This document shows positions 43,025 to 52,688 of a DNA stretch of 64,000 nt, one piece after another. Under the pieces are notes generated by a model. That model was not told the origin of the DNA. It saw only the letters and a program-made list of their open reading frames with translations, and searched no databases. This stretch comes from Flammeovirga sp. OC4 (GTDB lineage Bacteria > Bacteroidota > Bacteroidia > Cytophagales > Flammeovirgaceae): positions 248,001 through 312,000 of the forward strand of contig NZ_JTAM01000001.1 of assembly GCF_000812565.1 (NCBI RefSeq). Direction: 5' to 3'. The position numbers and the translations under genes were made by a program. The stretch's first letter is position 1, and each line of letters starts with the position of its first letter.

Positions 43025-45058
43025 ATGATATATAATAGTAGACTATATCTGTATACTTTTGTAATTTTCTTTTCTTTAGTATTTGTTAGTTCCTTCGCCC
43101 AAGACGTTGAGTCATTAAAAAAACAAGCCAAATTTAATAATGACCCAGAAGCTTGGTACCAATTAGGACTAACTTATGAAGAAGGTTTGGTGGAGAAGAA
43201 AAGCATTAAAAAAGCAACTCAATATTATGAAAAAGCAGTTGTTCAAAACCACCCTGCCGCAGCATTACATTTAGCTAAAATCAAAGAAGCAAAAGGTGAG
43301 ACAACTGAAGTAATCAAACTATATAACATTGCAGCCAATGGAAAGAATGCTGAAGCCCATTATATTTTAGGAAAATACTATCTCAAAGGTCAAATCGTAG
43401 GAATAGACCAAGATCAAGCAATCTATCATTTACTTAGAGCATGGGATCAAGAATTTAAGGATGCAGGAGAATTGTTGGAAGAAACAGACCTTGAGGCTTA
43501 TTCTAATAAAAATAAAGACATTTTTTATCAAAAGTATTTAGGAAACAGCGGTAATGCTCAATCGGAATATGCATTAGGATTAGCTTATAAAAACGGTGAT
43601 GAAGTAGAAAAAGACCTTAATAAGAGCTTCGAATTACTAACAAAAGCTGCAGAAAAAAATCACCCAGAAGCTCAATATGAATTGGCTTTATTTTATAAAA
43701 ATGGCCTTATAGGAAGTAAAGATTCTAGAAAGGCAGTGGCCTTATTACTTAAGTCAGCCAACAATAAAAATAAAGACGCAGTTCAACTGTTGTCAAAAAT
43801 GGATGTCAAAACTTTTGTAGATCCTAATAACCTTGATTACGTACAGTATAAAGCATTAACAGACAATGATGCTGAGGCTCAATATGAACTCTATTTATTG
43901 TATGCTAACAAAGCAAATCCAACCAAAGATGATGAATTAAAAAAGGTTGAGTTTCTACAGAGAGCAGCATTACAAGATTATCAGCCTGCTATGTTATCTC
44001 TTGCTGATTTATATTTTAATGGCACACCTCCACTCCAAAAAAGCACTACATCGGCCTTCAAATGGAGAAGGCAAGCTGCCTACGTTGGTTCTGACTCTGC
44101 TGAGTACTTATTAGGCAATATGTATGCTATGGGAGAAGGTGTAGCACAAAGTGAAGCAACTGCGATTAAGTGGTACATGAAAGCTGCGAATCATGGCGTT
44201 TATTCTGCCAAAGTAGCTTTAAAACAATATGACATCTCAAAGTACTTAGACAAGAGCGACCTTGAATATGCGACGTATTTAGCAAATCAAGGTAATTTAG
44301 ATGCTCAATTAATGTTAGGTAAATACTATTACAAAAAAGAAAAAATATCAGCCATCCATTGGCTAAGTAAAGCGGCTGGGCAAAATTCTGCGGAAGCAGA
44401 ACTTTACTTAGGTGATATTTATAAAGATGGAAAATGCCAGACTCCACAAGATTTATCAAAGGCTGAAGTTCATTATAAAAAAGCAATTGCATTAGGTAAT
44501 CAAGATGCTTATTTAAAAATGGCACAACTTTATGCTTACCAGAAAAATACTACAACTGAAGTAACCGCTGCCAGCAACCAACCTGAAGCTATGAATTATG
44601 CAAGTCAGTACATGACCCGTTCAGTGGCTGTAGATAGTAAAAATACTGATACAAACCCTGAAGCTTATCTGATCATCGCTGATATTCAAATTCAAGAAAA
44701 AAATTACTTTGAGGCCATCAAACAATATGATTTATATATTAAAAGTTTTGATGAAGCTAATGGCAACCATAAGGAATTTATCGATGTACTAAACAAACAA
44801 GCTATCGCTTATGCTTCGGTAGACGAAGTGAGTAGTGCTTTACTTCAGATCGATATTGCTTTAGCGAAATCGGATGATTTCAGCCAACTGAAAGGCTTTA
44901 AAGATGATTATTCAAACATCAAGGGAGAGCTATTTTACACTCAAGCGACATTATTATTTCAAAAAGGTGATAAATATAAAGCTTGCAATGGTTTCCAAAA
45001 AGCAAAGGCTCTAGGTATCAAAATCGAGTCTAAATACGAAGATCTTTGTATGAATTAA
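43025..45058 (+). CDS. Secreted Sel1-like repeat (SLR) protein
   Basis: 677 residues with a signal peptide (about 1-28, ending 'SSFAQ'). Nearly all the rest is Sel1-like TPR repeats of about 36 residues: 'DPEAWYQLGLTYEEGLV', 'NHPEAQYELALFYKNGLIGSKD', 'SDSAEYLLGNMYAMGEGVAQSEATAIKWYMKAAN'. The last 130 residues are more ordinary TPRs. SLR proteins are solenoid scaffolds for protein-protein contact, often linking signal systems to the envelope. Location in the periplasm is inferred. Partners are unknown. Single gene with a strong terminator. Confidence 0.85.
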   Translation: MIYNSRLYLYTFVIFFSLVFVSSFAQDVESLKKQAKFNNDPEAWYQLGLTYEEGLVEKKSIKKATQYYEKAVVQNHPAAALHLAKIKEAKGETTEVIKLYNIAANGKNAEAHYILGKYYLKGQIVGIDQDQAIYHLLRAWDQEFKDAGELLEETDLEAYSNKNKDIFYQKYLGNSGNAQSEYALGLAYKNGDEVEKDLNKSFELLTKAAEKNHPEAQYELALFYKNGLIGSKDSRKAVALLLKSANNKNKDAVQLLSKMDVKTFVDPNNLDYVQYKALTDNDAEAQYELYLLYANKANPTKDDELKKVEFLQRAALQDYQPAMLSLADLYFNGTPPLQKSTTSAFKWRRQAAYVGSDSAEYLLGNMYAMGEGVAQSEATAIKWYMKAANHGVYSAKVALKQYDISKYLDKSDLEYATYLANQGNLDAQLMLGKYYYKKEKISAIHWLSKAAGQNSAEAELYLGDIYKDGKCQTPQDLSKAEVHYKKAIALGNQDAYLKMAQLYAYQKNTTTEVTAASNQPEAMNYASQYMTRSVAVDSKNTDTNPEAYLIIADIQIQEKNYFEAIKQYDLYIKSFDEANGNHKEFIDVLNKQAIAYASVDEVSSALLQIDIALAKSDDFSQLKGFKDDYSNIKGELFYTQATLLFQKGDKYKACNGFQKAKALGIKIESKYEDLCMN

Positions 45059-45086
45059 GAAAGCTGAATCTTTGATTCAAAAAAAG

Positions 45087-45125
45087 AAGGGCATTCACAA
45101 AACTAAATGTGAATGCCCTTTTTAT
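45087..45125. terminator. Bidirectional intrinsic terminator
   Basis: A perfect 13-bp stem (45087-45099 with 45108-45120) flanked by A and T runs lies between the convergent Sel1-repeat and DUF349 genes. Confidence 0.85.
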
Positions 45126-45142
45126 ATGAATTATCTTAAAGA

Positions 45143-47008
45143 CTAAGACTCCATGCTTCTGATCACTTTCAATTGATCTTTCAATTTAGCAACCTCAACT
45201 TTTGCCTCATCAATCTTTACGTTGTATTCCTCTAACAACTTGTTCGCTGTTTTTGAATTTGCAAAGAATGCTAAGTTGTTTTGCCATAGAGCGATATCGT
45301 CCTCAAGGTTTTTGATACGAGTTCTGATATTTTGCTCTTGATTTCTTAGACGGTTACCACCACCCGGAAGGTGATTGAATACTGTAGCCAACGCTTGTAG
45401 CTTACCTTTTTCGTCTAGATCCTCTGAGTTACCTACATACTCCTCTACTACAGCAACAAATTTGTCAACAATAGCATCTTTTTCTTTACGAGGTACAAAA
45501 CCGATAGCAAAAAATGCTTCCGCTTTCTCATCTAATAACTTTTGGTCGAAAGCCGCTTTGTCAGCAACAAGTTTAGAAATCTCTAAACATACTTCTTCTT
45601 TCTTCTTCAAGTTTTCGATAAACTCTTTAGACTCTTCTTGACGCTTGTTACGCTTTCTTTCGAAGAATGCATCACAAGCAGCTTTAAATTCAGCATATAC
45701 TGAATCTCTGAATTTTTCAGGAACTGGACCGATACCTTTCCACTCTTTTTGTAAAGCGATCAATGCATCAGCAGTTGCATTCCAATCCGATGATTCTTTT
45801 AATTCTTCAGCCTTTTCAACTAAAGCTTTTTTCTTCTCTAAGTTCACTGCTCTTTGAGCTTCTAGTACTTCGAAGAACTTGTTTTTATTCGCAAAGAATT
45901 GCTTGAAATTAGCCCAGAATTGCTTGTTGATACCATTGGCCACTTCTCTTGGAACTGGACCAATAGCTTCCCACTCTTTCTGAACTGCTAATAATTTCTT
46001 TGTCTCCTCGTTCCACTCTTTGATACGATCTGTATCGAAAGTCGAGAATGGCTCTACTTTCAAGCATAATGCCTGCTTCAATTTCATGTTTTCTTCTAAC
46101 ACTTTCTTGAATTCTTCAGCATGCTTTCTCTTTTTGTCGTAGATCTTATCTGAAATTTCTTTGAATGCATTCCAAATATTATCCTTCTCCTCTTTTGGAA
46201 CTGGACCAATGTTTCTGAACTCTTCGTGATATTGGTTTAATGAAACAACAGCATCGTTAATATTTTCTACTTCAAGAAGTTTTTGAGCTCTTTCGATTAA
46301 ACCTTTTTTCGCTTTTAAGTTCTTTTGTCTATCCAACTCTTTTAGTTCAAACTCAATGCTCATTTGATCATAGAATCTGTCTAAAAGTGCTCCATATGTC
46401 TTATAGATTTCTTCAGCATTTTGTTGAGGAACCGCACCAATAGTTTTCCATTGAGCTTGTAGTTCCTTCACTTTGTTCATTACCCCCTTGTCATCTGTTG
46501 ATTCGATCAACTCTTTCACTTGGGCAATGATCATACGCTTTTTCTTTAAGTTATCATCACGCATTTTTTGCATTTGCTCAAAATGTTGACGACGGCTTGT
46601 TCTAATTGTACCGAAAGCTTCGTAAAATGCTTTTGCCTCAGCATCTGCATATTCAAAACCTTCTACATCACCATTGCTAGCTTTAAATTCCTCACGAGCT
46701 TTAGCTTCTTCTTCCTTTCTTAGCGGTTCGAAAACTTCTTTGATTTGCTTCGCGATTTTCTCAGCTTTAACAACATCAGAATTACCTACTAGCTTTTGGA
46801 TTTCCTTTAAAAGCTCCTCTTTTGAGTGGCTAGAGAAATCTACATCTTCTTGTAATTCTTCTTCAACTGTGTTTGAAGTCTCATCATCACCGAAATCTGC
46901 TACGTCATCACCCATATCAGCAACATCGTCTAATTGTGGAGCAGTGTTCTCAACTGCATTAGATTCTTGGATTTCGTTTGCCTGAGTTTCATCTTGTGGT
47001 GTACCCAT
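45143..47008 (-). CDS. DUF349-repeat protein
   Basis: 621 residues, cytoplasmic. After an acidic N-terminus (about 1-60) there are five DUF349 helical repeats, each with an 'IGxVP' core: 'WKTIGAVPQQ', 'FRNIGPVPKE', 'WEAIGPVPRE', 'WKGIGPVPEK' and 'FFAIGFVPRK'. A coiled coil closes the chain (about 560-621). DUF349 proteins are widespread in Bacteroidota and Actinobacteria and of unknown function. One member in Flavobacterium/Bacteroides-type genomes is highly expressed, which I recall only loosely. A TAATTTTG box lies about 115 bases upstream. Confidence 0.85.
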   Translation of the reverse strand: MGTPQDETQANEIQESNAVENTAPQLDDVADMGDDVADFGDDETSNTVEEELQEDVDFSSHSKEELLKEIQKLVGNSDVVKAEKIAKQIKEVFEPLRKEEEAKAREEFKASNGDVEGFEYADAEAKAFYEAFGTIRTSRRQHFEQMQKMRDDNLKKKRMIIAQVKELIESTDDKGVMNKVKELQAQWKTIGAVPQQNAEEIYKTYGALLDRFYDQMSIEFELKELDRQKNLKAKKGLIERAQKLLEVENINDAVVSLNQYHEEFRNIGPVPKEEKDNIWNAFKEISDKIYDKKRKHAEEFKKVLEENMKLKQALCLKVEPFSTFDTDRIKEWNEETKKLLAVQKEWEAIGPVPREVANGINKQFWANFKQFFANKNKFFEVLEAQRAVNLEKKKALVEKAEELKESSDWNATADALIALQKEWKGIGPVPEKFRDSVYAEFKAACDAFFERKRNKRQEESKEFIENLKKKEEVCLEISKLVADKAAFDQKLLDEKAEAFFAIGFVPRKEKDAIVDKFVAVVEEYVGNSEDLDEKGKLQALATVFNHLPGGGNRLRNQEQNIRTRIKNLEDDIALWQNNLAFFANSKTANKLLEEYNVKIDEAKVEVAKLKDQLKVIRSMES

Positions 47009-47122
47009 CTTAAAAAGCGGTTAAAAGTGCATCAATATATACTACTGACCATCCAAAATAAATGAATAGGATGGACCATTGGCCAAAAAATTACCCCATA
47101 AAAGGGATAGATTTTTCTCGGA

Positions 47123-47130
47123 CAAAATTA
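47123..47130 (-). promoter_or_regulatory. -7 box (TAnnTTTG type)
   Basis: TAATTTTG on the minus strand, 115 bases before the DUF349 gene. No -33 element is visible, and the leader would be long (about 105 bases). Confidence 0.35.
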
Positions 47131-47275
47131 AACATTTTTGCTATTTATAATAATGATTCAATCATTTTGACCCCAATTTTACAGTTTTATTAATGGAATT
47201 AAGGAAGGTCTTCTCATTTTTCTTGAATTTTTGATGTTTATCTATCAATTTTGAAAATCTGAGGACAAACAAAAT

Positions 47276-48496
47276 ATGGAAAAAAGACAAATTCAATATC
47301 AGTTTCAAGAAGATCATTTAATTAATTCTTCAAAGAATTTATTTGATGAATCCAAACTTAAAATGGAGGAAATGGTGATCAACCTAGGTCCTCACCACCC
47401 TTCTACACACGGTGTATTACGTCTTGAAGTACTAACGGATGGAGAATATGTTGTTGACTTGGTCCCTCACTTAGGCTACTTGCATCGTTGTTTTGAAAAA
47501 CACGCTGAAAACCTCAATTTTCAACAAATTATTCCTTACGTAGATCGTATGGATTATATGGCTGCCATTAATTCTGAGCATGCTTTTGCGATGGGAGTTG
47601 AAAAAATGATGGGAATAGATGAGAAAATTCCAAAACGTGTTGAGTATATTAGAGTGTTAGTGGCTGAATTAAACCGATTAGCCTCTCACTTTATTGCAAT
47701 TGGTACTTATGGTTTAGACATTGGTGCTACTACTCCATTCTTGTGGATGATGAGAGATAGAGAGCACATCCTTCGTCTTTTAGAATGGGTATCTGGTGCT
47801 CGAATGTTATACAATTACATTTGGGTTGGTGGCCTTTATTATGATTTACCAGTTGGCTTTGAAGAAAGATGTACAGAATTTATCAATTATTTTGAACCTA
47901 AACTTCAAGAGCTAAAAGAGCTCGTAATAGATAACAAAATATTTATCGAAAGAACAGCCAATGTAGGTGTTCTTCCTTTGGATATTGCAATCAACTATGG
48001 TACTTCAGGACCTGTTCTTAGAGGTTCTGGCTTAGCCCATGACTTGAGAAAAGTAGACGGCTATTCTGTTTACCCTGAATTGGATTTTGAAGTTCCAATT
48101 GGAGAAGGTAAAATGGGTACTGTTGGTGATTGTTGGGATAGAACTTACGTCAGGGTTCTTGAGTGTTGGGAGTCGTTGAAAATCATGAAGCAATGTGTAA
48201 AACAATTGACGACTGATCATAAACGAGACAGAACTTTTGATCCTCAAGCTTTGGTTCCGAAGAAAATCCGTCCTAAAGCAATGGATTTTTACAGCAGAGC
48301 TGAAAACCCGAAAGGTGAGCTAGGGTTTTTCTTTAGAACAAATGGTAAATCTGACATACCTGAACGTTTAAAAGTAAGAGCATGTTCTTTTTGTAATCTA
48401 TCAGTCTTACCTGAAATTTCAAGAGGAGTATTATTATCAGACTTAATTGCGATAATTGGCTCAATTGATGTTGTTATGGGAGAAGTAGACCGTTAA
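47276..48496 (+). CDS. nuoD: NADH-quinone oxidoreductase subunit D
   Basis: 406 residues. The 49-kDa subunit of complex I forms much of the quinone site in the peripheral arm. Family segments are 'GPHHPSTHGVLR', 'HLGYLHRCFEKHAE', 'IPYVDRMDY', 'GTVGDCWDR' and the C-terminal 'IDVVMGEVDR', so it is full length. The usual 'YLHRG' reads 'YLHRC' here, which I believe is normal for this class of Bacteroidota. An N-terminal extension of about 30 residues precedes the domain. No other nuo gene is nearby, which is unusual; the other subunits must be encoded elsewhere. The glycosyltransferase gene starts 22 bases after its stop. Confidence 0.95.
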   Translation: MEKRQIQYQFQEDHLINSSKNLFDESKLKMEEMVINLGPHHPSTHGVLRLEVLTDGEYVVDLVPHLGYLHRCFEKHAENLNFQQIIPYVDRMDYMAAINSEHAFAMGVEKMMGIDEKIPKRVEYIRVLVAELNRLASHFIAIGTYGLDIGATTPFLWMMRDREHILRLLEWVSGARMLYNYIWVGGLYYDLPVGFEERCTEFINYFEPKLQELKELVIDNKIFIERTANVGVLPLDIAINYGTSGPVLRGSGLAHDLRKVDGYSVYPELDFEVPIGEGKMGTVGDCWDRTYVRVLECWESLKIMKQCVKQLTTDHKRDRTFDPQALVPKKIRPKAMDFYSRAENPKGELGFFFRTNGKSDIPERLKVRACSFCNLSVLPEISRGVLLSDLIAIIGSIDVVMGEVDR

Positions 48497-48518
48497 CACT
48501 GGTCATTTTTGAAAGAGA

Positions 48519-49787
48519 ATGATATTAAAGTCCAATAAGTTTAAAAATATCAATGAATACATTAGTAATAATACAGACTTAAACATTTGTATTATCACTC
48601 ATTGCTATCCGCCAGATTTTGGAGCAGCACCTCATCAGTATGCTCATATGGCGGAAAGCTTTCATGCTATTGGACACAACGTCACCGTTTTGACTTCTCA
48701 CCCCTATTATCCGAAAGGAAAACTGCAACGAAAAGATTTCTTTAAGTTAAGGCGTCACACAAAGATCAACGGTATAGACGTTTTTAGGCATTGGCTAATA
48801 CCGTCTCAACAAAATAGTGCGATATTACGCCTATTAAGTATGACAACAATGCTGTTAAGTATGCTTTTTTCGATGAGTCTACTTAAGAAAAAGAAAATTG
48901 ATGTTGTTATCGTTCAAACACCTCCTATCACATTACCTCTATTAGGTATTCTTTTAAAAAGAATCCAAAAAGTAAAACTTGTACTTAATGTTTCAGACCT
49001 TTGGCCACAAGCCATGGTTGATTTAGGGAGTATTAAAACCAATTCTATCGCATATCAAATTTTGCATAGGCTTGAAAAATTTTATTACAGTAAAGCTGAT
49101 TTTATTATTACTCAATCTGATGAAACAAAGAGCTACATCCAAGATTTAAACTTCAATGATGTTTTTCTTTATAGAATTGGTGCTGACATCAATGTTTTTC
49201 ATCCTCATAAAAATGTACAAAGAGGTGAAAAATTAAAAATTGTATATACGGGTGTTTTAGGTGTTGCACATGGCATATTAGATCTCATTCAAAAAGTCTC
49301 TTTTGATGCTTTAAATTGCGAGTTGCACATCTATGGTGATGGCATAGAGAAAAACAAAATCAAGAACTATATCATCAAAAATCAACTCCAAAATGTGATT
49401 TTACATCCCAAGGTCCACTACAAAGAAGTCCCGGAGGTTGTAAAACAATATGATGTAGCACTTATTTCTCAGAAGAAATATGTCAAAGGAACTTTACCTG
49501 CCAAATTGTATGAAAGTCTTAGTTTAGGAATGCCTATTTTATTTCATGGTCAAGGGGAAGGTGAGCAATTGGTACAAAAACATCAATGTGGCTTTACTTC
49601 TAGACCTAATGACCTTGTACAATTAACCAAGAATATCAAATCTTTACAGCAGTTATCAGATAAAGAATTTCAACTTTTATCAAACCAATCTAGAAAAGCT
49701 GCTGTAAGCTATTATGATAGAGATTTACAGTTCTCAACGTTTTATGAAGCATTGAAAACCGTAACTCATCATCTTATGTTTGCATAA
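48519..49787 (+). CDS. Glycosyltransferase family 4 (WbuB-like)
   Basis: 422 residues. GT-B fold: N-terminal acceptor half starting 'NICIITHCYPPDFGAAPHQYAHMAESFHAIGHNVTVLTSHPYYP', C-terminal donor half with 'KLKIVYTGVLGVAHGILDLI' and 'LPAKLYESLSLGMPILF', the GT4 nucleotide-sugar site (Glu in 'YESL'). Resembles WbuB-type fucosamine or N-acetylglucosaminyl transferases of O-antigen pathways; the true sugar is unknown. It follows nuoD by 22 bases with no terminator between, so read-through from nuoD is likely. Its stop is 6 bases from the convergent trkA stop. Confidence 0.88.
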   Translation: MILKSNKFKNINEYISNNTDLNICIITHCYPPDFGAAPHQYAHMAESFHAIGHNVTVLTSHPYYPKGKLQRKDFFKLRRHTKINGIDVFRHWLIPSQQNSAILRLLSMTTMLLSMLFSMSLLKKKKIDVVIVQTPPITLPLLGILLKRIQKVKLVLNVSDLWPQAMVDLGSIKTNSIAYQILHRLEKFYYSKADFIITQSDETKSYIQDLNFNDVFLYRIGADINVFHPHKNVQRGEKLKIVYTGVLGVAHGILDLIQKVSFDALNCELHIYGDGIEKNKIKNYIIKNQLQNVILHPKVHYKEVPEVVKQYDVALISQKKYVKGTLPAKLYESLSLGMPILFHGQGEGEQLVQKHQCGFTSRPNDLVQLTKNIKSLQQLSDKEFQLLSNQSRKAAVSYYDRDLQFSTFYEALKTVTHHLMFA

Positions 49788-49793
49788 AAACCT

Positions 49794-50531
49794 TTATTGA
49801 TCCACAAGGTCTGTTACCTGCTTCAAGCGTTCTTTTGCTCCTGCTAGAACTAGTGTATGATTCTCACAAAGTGTAATATCCCTAAAGTCTTGAATGAAGA
49901 CTTTTTCTTCTTGTTCCTCTATTTTTTTATGTACTGATTGTGAATTCTCTTTCAAACAGATCACGGATACATGATAGTTATCTCTAAATTTCAAAGTTCT
50001 AATACTCTTACCTAGAAACACTTTCGGAACATCCAATTCTACAATGTATACACCAGGAGCCACTTCGTCCATTGCTTTCACTTGATTATTCATCAACTCC
50101 AAAGCAAACCTCTTTCCTTCTTGTTTTTCAGGGAAAATCACTCTCGATATCCCCATTTTACCCAAAACTTTGGCATGCATATCTCGAGTTGCACGAGCAA
50201 AAATCTCATGTACACCTATTTCCTTCAATGCCTCTATCGCCAATAATTTTGTCTCAAAGTTCTTACCATGTGATAAAATAACAGTATCAGTAGGCTTAAT
50301 GTGTTTTTTTAGTGCTAATGGGTTAGTTGTATCTGTTTCGTAAAGATATTCAAAGCCCATCTCTCTCAACCTCTTCAAAGTGATAAAACTGTCTTTTGAT
50401 TCTCTTACAGATTCAAAATCATTATGCAAAATGATTAGTAAGTCTTCTTCACTGTCCCTTAAGGTGAGGGCGACTTCAATACCAAAAGCCCCCATTCCAA
50501 TTAATACAAATCGTTTTTCTACCTTTTTCAT
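49794..50531 (-). CDS. trkA: TrkA/KtrA-type potassium uptake regulator
   Basis: 245 residues. An RCK_N domain (about 5-125) with the dinucleotide-binding loop 'GMGAFGIEVA', then an RCK_C domain (about 140-245, 'GVYIVELDVPKVFLGKSIRTLKFRDNYHVSVICLKEN'). The protein would form a ring under the TrkH channel and gate it in response to nucleotides. The acidic residue normally at the end of the second strand is replaced by His/Asn ('ILHNDFE'), so nucleotide preference may differ. It begins 2 bases after trkH. Confidence 0.88.
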   Translation of the reverse strand: MKKVEKRFVLIGMGAFGIEVALTLRDSEEDLLIILHNDFESVRESKDSFITLKRLREMGFEYLYETDTTNPLALKKHIKPTDTVILSHGKNFETKLLAIEALKEIGVHEIFARATRDMHAKVLGKMGISRVIFPEKQEGKRFALELMNNQVKAMDEVAPGVYIVELDVPKVFLGKSIRTLKFRDNYHVSVICLKENSQSVHKKIEEQEEKVFIQDFRDITLCENHTLVLAGAKERLKQVTDLVDQ

Positions 50532-50533
50532 TT

Positions 50534-52339
50534 TTAACCAACTAAAATTGATGTTTCAGGATAACGATATTTAAAGTTATCATGATTTTCACCTAATAAT
50601 GACACTAATGTAAATAATCCAATTTTACCTGAAAACATAATAAGTGCTATCAGTAACTTCCCAAATATTGAAAGTTCAGCTGTTATTCCTCTGGAAAGCC
50701 CTGCCGTTCCCATTGCTGAGAAAAACTCAAAAAATAAATCTTCTGTTTCTAATAAAGGTTCAGCAATGACTAGCAAAAATAAACCAAAGAAAGATAACAA
50801 GATGGACATCATAAACACAATGACCGCTCTACGTATAGATGACTCTTCAATGGTATTCCATCCTATATGCACATGATTATGCCCTGTTATTTGAGCCTTT
50901 AAATATTTCAAAAGAATGTAGGCCGTCGTCACCTTAATCCCTCCCGCTGTTGAGTTAGGAGCTCCGCCAACATACATCAGCATGATCATCATCATAATAC
51001 TTCCTACAGATAAATCTCCCACTTCAACTACAGAAAAACCTGCAGTACGACATGTAATACTAGTAAAAAATATCTGAAATATTGAATCCGATGTAGATTG
51101 ACTATTCCACAAATTAAAATCAGTAATGTATAGCCCTACCGCTCCAAAAAAAATCAAAAAGAGCGTTACATTGATGGAAATACGTGATTGTAAACAGAGA
51201 TTTCTTTTAAACTTTTCTTTACGCTTAAAAACTTGACTATAAGTCTTGAAACCAATACCTCCCACTATAATCAACAACATGATGATTGTTCCAGAAAACC
51301 AATCCGTAGAAAATTCATTGCCTTGCAATCCATTTGGAAAATTTGAAAAGCCGGCATTACAGAAAGCAGAGATAGAATGAAAAATGGAAACAAAGATGCG
51401 ATCTGTATTTGATAGGTTTAGATCACCCCAAGCAATATACAATGCAACAGCACCTATAAGTTCAATCGTAAAAGTGATATAAAAAATCTTCTTTAGAATA
51501 TCTGCAGAAGAGCTAATACTGTCCGATTCAACCATATCTTGAATCATAAACTCTTCTCTAATTTTAACTCCTTTCTGAATCGTTAAGGCTATAAAAGTTG
51601 TCAACGTCACAATACCCAACCCACCAATCTGGAACAAGAACATTAAGATCAACTGTCCTTTGAATGTAAATACTTCGCTGATATTAAATGGAGCTAACCC
51701 TGTCACACAAACAGCTGAAGTGGAGGTAAATAATGCATCGACCCAATTAATTGGTTGTAAAGTCGCTTCGGGTAACATCAATAATCCCGTTCCCATAACA
51801 ATAATAAAAAGAAGGGAACCTACAATCATTGATGTACTATTTGCAGTAAAGAATAACCATGTTGAACGGTTATTGGCTAGTGAGTCTAAACTAGCAACAA
51901 TCATAATAACCTGAACTACCACAATATATGTTGACCATCCCCAATGTTCGTTATCTTCTTGATAGTTATCCATAAAGAATACTCGGACAACTAGAATAAC
52001 AAGAATAGAAAATATAAAAAGGAGGTTTATTGCATTTTCCTTTATGAATATTTTCTTGTCTTTTAAAAAGAAGAGCTTTACTAGAATGACAATCGCATAT
52101 GTTGTGGCAATCCATCTATCATACTTTACTACTTCTACAAGTTCGGCTTTATTTAGGCTAAAGCCCTGAGTATAAATTAATGTTGATAATGCGGCGGTTC
52201 CTAATAGTAATTCAATCTTAGGATTGTGCTTTTCTAACCAGTTCTGTAGGTTATTGATCCATACATTCCTTTGCTCAACAACAACTTTATAGATTGTCAA
52301 GACAAGCTTCAACAATCTTATTTTCTGTTTATCAGGCAT
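50534..52339 (-). CDS. trkH: TrkH/KtrB-type potassium uptake channel
   Basis: 601 residues, longer than KtrB because of about four extra N-terminal helices (about 40-165). Four pore loops with the selectivity glycine are visible: 'TSTSAVCVTGL', 'FHSISAFCNAGFSNFP', 'TSITCRTAGFS' and 'FSAMGTAGLS'. It takes up potassium, probably coupled to sodium or protons. trkA follows at 2 bases and makes the gating ring. Gene order trkH-trkA in one transcript is clear. Confidence 0.92.
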   Translation of the reverse strand: MPDKQKIRLLKLVLTIYKVVVEQRNVWINNLQNWLEKHNPKIELLLGTAALSTLIYTQGFSLNKAELVEVVKYDRWIATTYAIVILVKLFFLKDKKIFIKENAINLLFIFSILVILVVRVFFMDNYQEDNEHWGWSTYIVVVQVIMIVASLDSLANNRSTWLFFTANSTSMIVGSLLFIIVMGTGLLMLPEATLQPINWVDALFTSTSAVCVTGLAPFNISEVFTFKGQLILMFLFQIGGLGIVTLTTFIALTIQKGVKIREEFMIQDMVESDSISSSADILKKIFYITFTIELIGAVALYIAWGDLNLSNTDRIFVSIFHSISAFCNAGFSNFPNGLQGNEFSTDWFSGTIIMLLIIVGGIGFKTYSQVFKRKEKFKRNLCLQSRISINVTLFLIFFGAVGLYITDFNLWNSQSTSDSIFQIFFTSITCRTAGFSVVEVGDLSVGSIMMMIMLMYVGGAPNSTAGGIKVTTAYILLKYLKAQITGHNHVHIGWNTIEESSIRRAVIVFMMSILLSFFGLFLLVIAEPLLETEDLFFEFFSAMGTAGLSRGITAELSIFGKLLIALIMFSGKIGLFTLVSLLGENHDNFKYRYPETSILVG

Positions 52340-52466
52340 TTATTAGATCTTCTTAAAGAATTTTAACTGTCTATTCACTAAATATAATTGTCTTCATTAA
52401 ACAGAGTTTAAAAAACAACGTATAAATTCAAGATTAACAAAAAAAATTCACAAATCCCTCATTATT

Positions 52467-52682
52467 ATGACACAGTTAATTGTATCGGTGAAAGATGATA
52501 AAAATGCATCTATCATTAAAGAATTATTGAAAGATTTATCCTTTATTGATAAAATACAAGAAATCAATTCAGTAGAAGAAGACCTTTCTTCAGAAGAACA
52601 ATTAGAAAATGTCAAAAAACACATTTTAGCCCTCAAATCAGAACATAAAGATATATCAGTTAAAGTCGATTGGAAGGGTTAA
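52467..52682 (+). CDS. Small protein of unknown function
   Basis: 71 residues, acidic and lysine-rich: 'MTQLIVSVKDDKNASIIKELL' then 'EEDLSSEEQLENVKKHILALK'. A strand-helix-strand-helix pattern is plausible, like short Bacteroidota proteins that sit alone or as antitoxin-like halves. No toxin-like neighbour is present. It is divergent from trkH and its stop is 6 bases from the stop of hemH. Real coding is supported by codon pattern and compact fit between genes, not by a recognised family. Confidence 0.5.
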   Translation: MTQLIVSVKDDKNASIIKELLKDLSFIDKIQEINSVEEDLSSEEQLENVKKHILALKSEHKDISVKVDWKG

Positions 52683-52688
52683 TATTTC

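Noticed and set aside
46674-46985. Open frame on the plus strand, antisense to the DUF349 gene
   Set aside because: Ser/Leu/Phe-rich translation is the mirror of the Glu/Lys-rich coding strand; the DUF349 frame has clear repeats.
47490-47510. Cys in place of Gly in NuoD 'YLHRC' as a damaging change
   Set aside because: The rest of the protein is intact and I believe this variant is usual in related Bacteroidota, so it is probably lineage-typical.
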